A stretch of DNA of 64,000 nucleotides from Effrenium voratum (Eukaryota; Sar; Dinophyceae; Suessiales; Symbiodiniaceae), in NCBI GenBank assembly GCA_963377175.1, contig CAUJNA010001433.1:1-64000 (forward strand). Reading direction: 5' to 3'. Both the position numbers and the translations under genes were made by a program. Positions 63,260 to 64,000 of the stretch are shown here, piece after piece. The notes beneath the pieces are model-generated. The model made no database searches and had not been told where the DNA came from. It was given only the letters and a program-made list of their open reading frames with translations. The first letter of the stretch is position 1; every line of letters starts with the position of its first letter.

Positions 63260-63895
63260 CTAGGCCGCCTCCAGCAGCTCGGAGCTCGTGGCCCTTGAGG
63301 CGCCCACGTACAGGTGGCGCAGCGTGAGGTGGCAGGACTCCAGGTCCAGGCGGACGCGGTTGTGGAGGGTGAGGCCCTGGCAGCTGGCGCAGGTCACTGC
63401 GTGGTGCACCGCCTCGCCCTGCTCTCGCAGCCTCGCCACAATCGTCCGGGCCAGGTGCGTCTTTCCGGTGCCCGGCAGGCCCGTGAGCAGCAGGGAGTTG
63501 CCCGCCAGGCAGTGGTTGACAGGGTCGTCCACCTCGTTCCACCTCCATTGTTTGGGGCGCTCCGCCTCCATGCGCGGCGCCCTGCTGCCCAGCAACGGCT
63601 TCGTCTCTTCTACGCGGTAGACCGGCGTGCCGTCCGGGTGGCGCAGTGCCTCCAGCGCCCGCAGCCGCTCCGTGAAGCGCTTCGGCAGCCGCTGCGTCAG
63701 CAGGCAGTCCGTCTTCACCTGCGCAAGGTAGCGCGGCGGCGCGTCCAGGATGCGCCGGGCCTTGGCCACCATGCAGTGCTCAAAGCCCAGGACCGCGTCA
63801 TGGATGGGGCGGTAGGTGCCGTTGCTCAGCAGCCTCCTGGCGTAGACGATGTCCCACACCTTCCCCCCCTCATAGGCGAAGGCCTGACCTGAAAG
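63260..63895 (-). pseudogene. SF1-type helicase with internal deletion
   Basis: Frame ending at 63260, 199 codons from 63859 and open a little further upstream (QAFAYEGGKVWDIVYARRLL). It has the Walker A motif GNSLLLTGLPGTGKTHLARTI, here GLPGTGKTH at about 63455-63482, followed within some 20 residues by ASCQGLTL (motif V-like) and LYVGASRATSSELL (motif VI of SF1 helicases, compare V-A-x-S-R-A). In intact helicases hundreds of residues with Walker B, motifs III and IV separate these, so the middle is missing while the frame is preserved. It is a helicase fossil of a mobile element; related full-length proteins occur in dinoflagellates as I recall. Confidence 0.7.
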
Positions 63896-64000
63896 ATCCT
63901 TTGAGTCTAAAAATAGCCTCGGATGCGATTTAGACTCCTACAAGAATTTAGATTCAAAATGAGTCTAAATAAGGCGAGGCTAAATTTATGTTGAAACATT
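63896..64000. other. AT-rich right edge
   Basis: GAGTCTAAA-type repeats (near 63902, 63961 and 63972) and inverted TTTAGACT. No gene visible before the window ends. Confidence 0.4.

Overview
This window reads as nuclear DNA of a dinoflagellate. The main reasons are a relict of the dinoflagellate spliced leader (16 of 16 bases, minus strand, 11868-11883), retroelement proteins of the kinds seen in dinoflagellate genomes (CCCH-finger Copia polyprotein, split-direct-repeat reverse-transcriptase element, methyltransferase-bearing elements), and many short exons divided by repeat-rich introns with both GT-AG and GC-AG borders. The species cannot be named from this sequence.

Layout. (1) 1-11.9 kb, minus strand: a Ty1/Copia retrotransposon whose 5' end carries the relict leader. 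It holds gag (8931-11522), pol (2542-8934), a methyltransferase-fold-like domain (about 1454-2541) and an unidentified ORF that leaves the left edge. The pol frame stays open from 8934 to 268 except for one UAG and one UGA. (2) 12-48.3 kb, plus strand: three intron-rich host-type genes in tandem, called A (about 12.6-26.7 kb), B (29.15-35.5 kb) and C (36.6-48.3 kb). B is recognisable as a C5-cytosine-methyltransferase-fold protein. Its exons join in phase and show motif I-like, II/III-like, VIII and X segments, but no catalytic motif IV was found. A and C are unidentified, and C contains an array of duplicated exon-like units at 44.1-47.4 kb. (3) 48.3-52.6 kb: repeats, a decayed EF-hand fragment and little else. 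(4) 52.66-59.53 kb, plus strand: a decayed element with split direct repeats (A1 - coding - B1 - A2 - B2), coding for a CCCH-finger gag-like protein, a methyltransferase-like domain, reverse transcriptase and RNase H. (5) 59.8-62.7 kb, minus strand: a methyltransferase fragment fused to the tail of a non-LTR reverse transcriptase with RNase H. (6) 62.8-63.9 kb: remnants of another element, including an SF1-type helicase with its middle deleted.

Overall, host genes run in one direction, as in dinoflagellate gene arrays, and are flanked by retroelements of three different classes. Methyltransferase-fold domains occur four times in unrelated settings: Copia tail, split-repeat element, non-LTR fusion and host gene B. 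Exon limits were read by eye from open frames, splice dinucleotides and phase. They are hypotheses unless an entry says the phases agree across several junctions.
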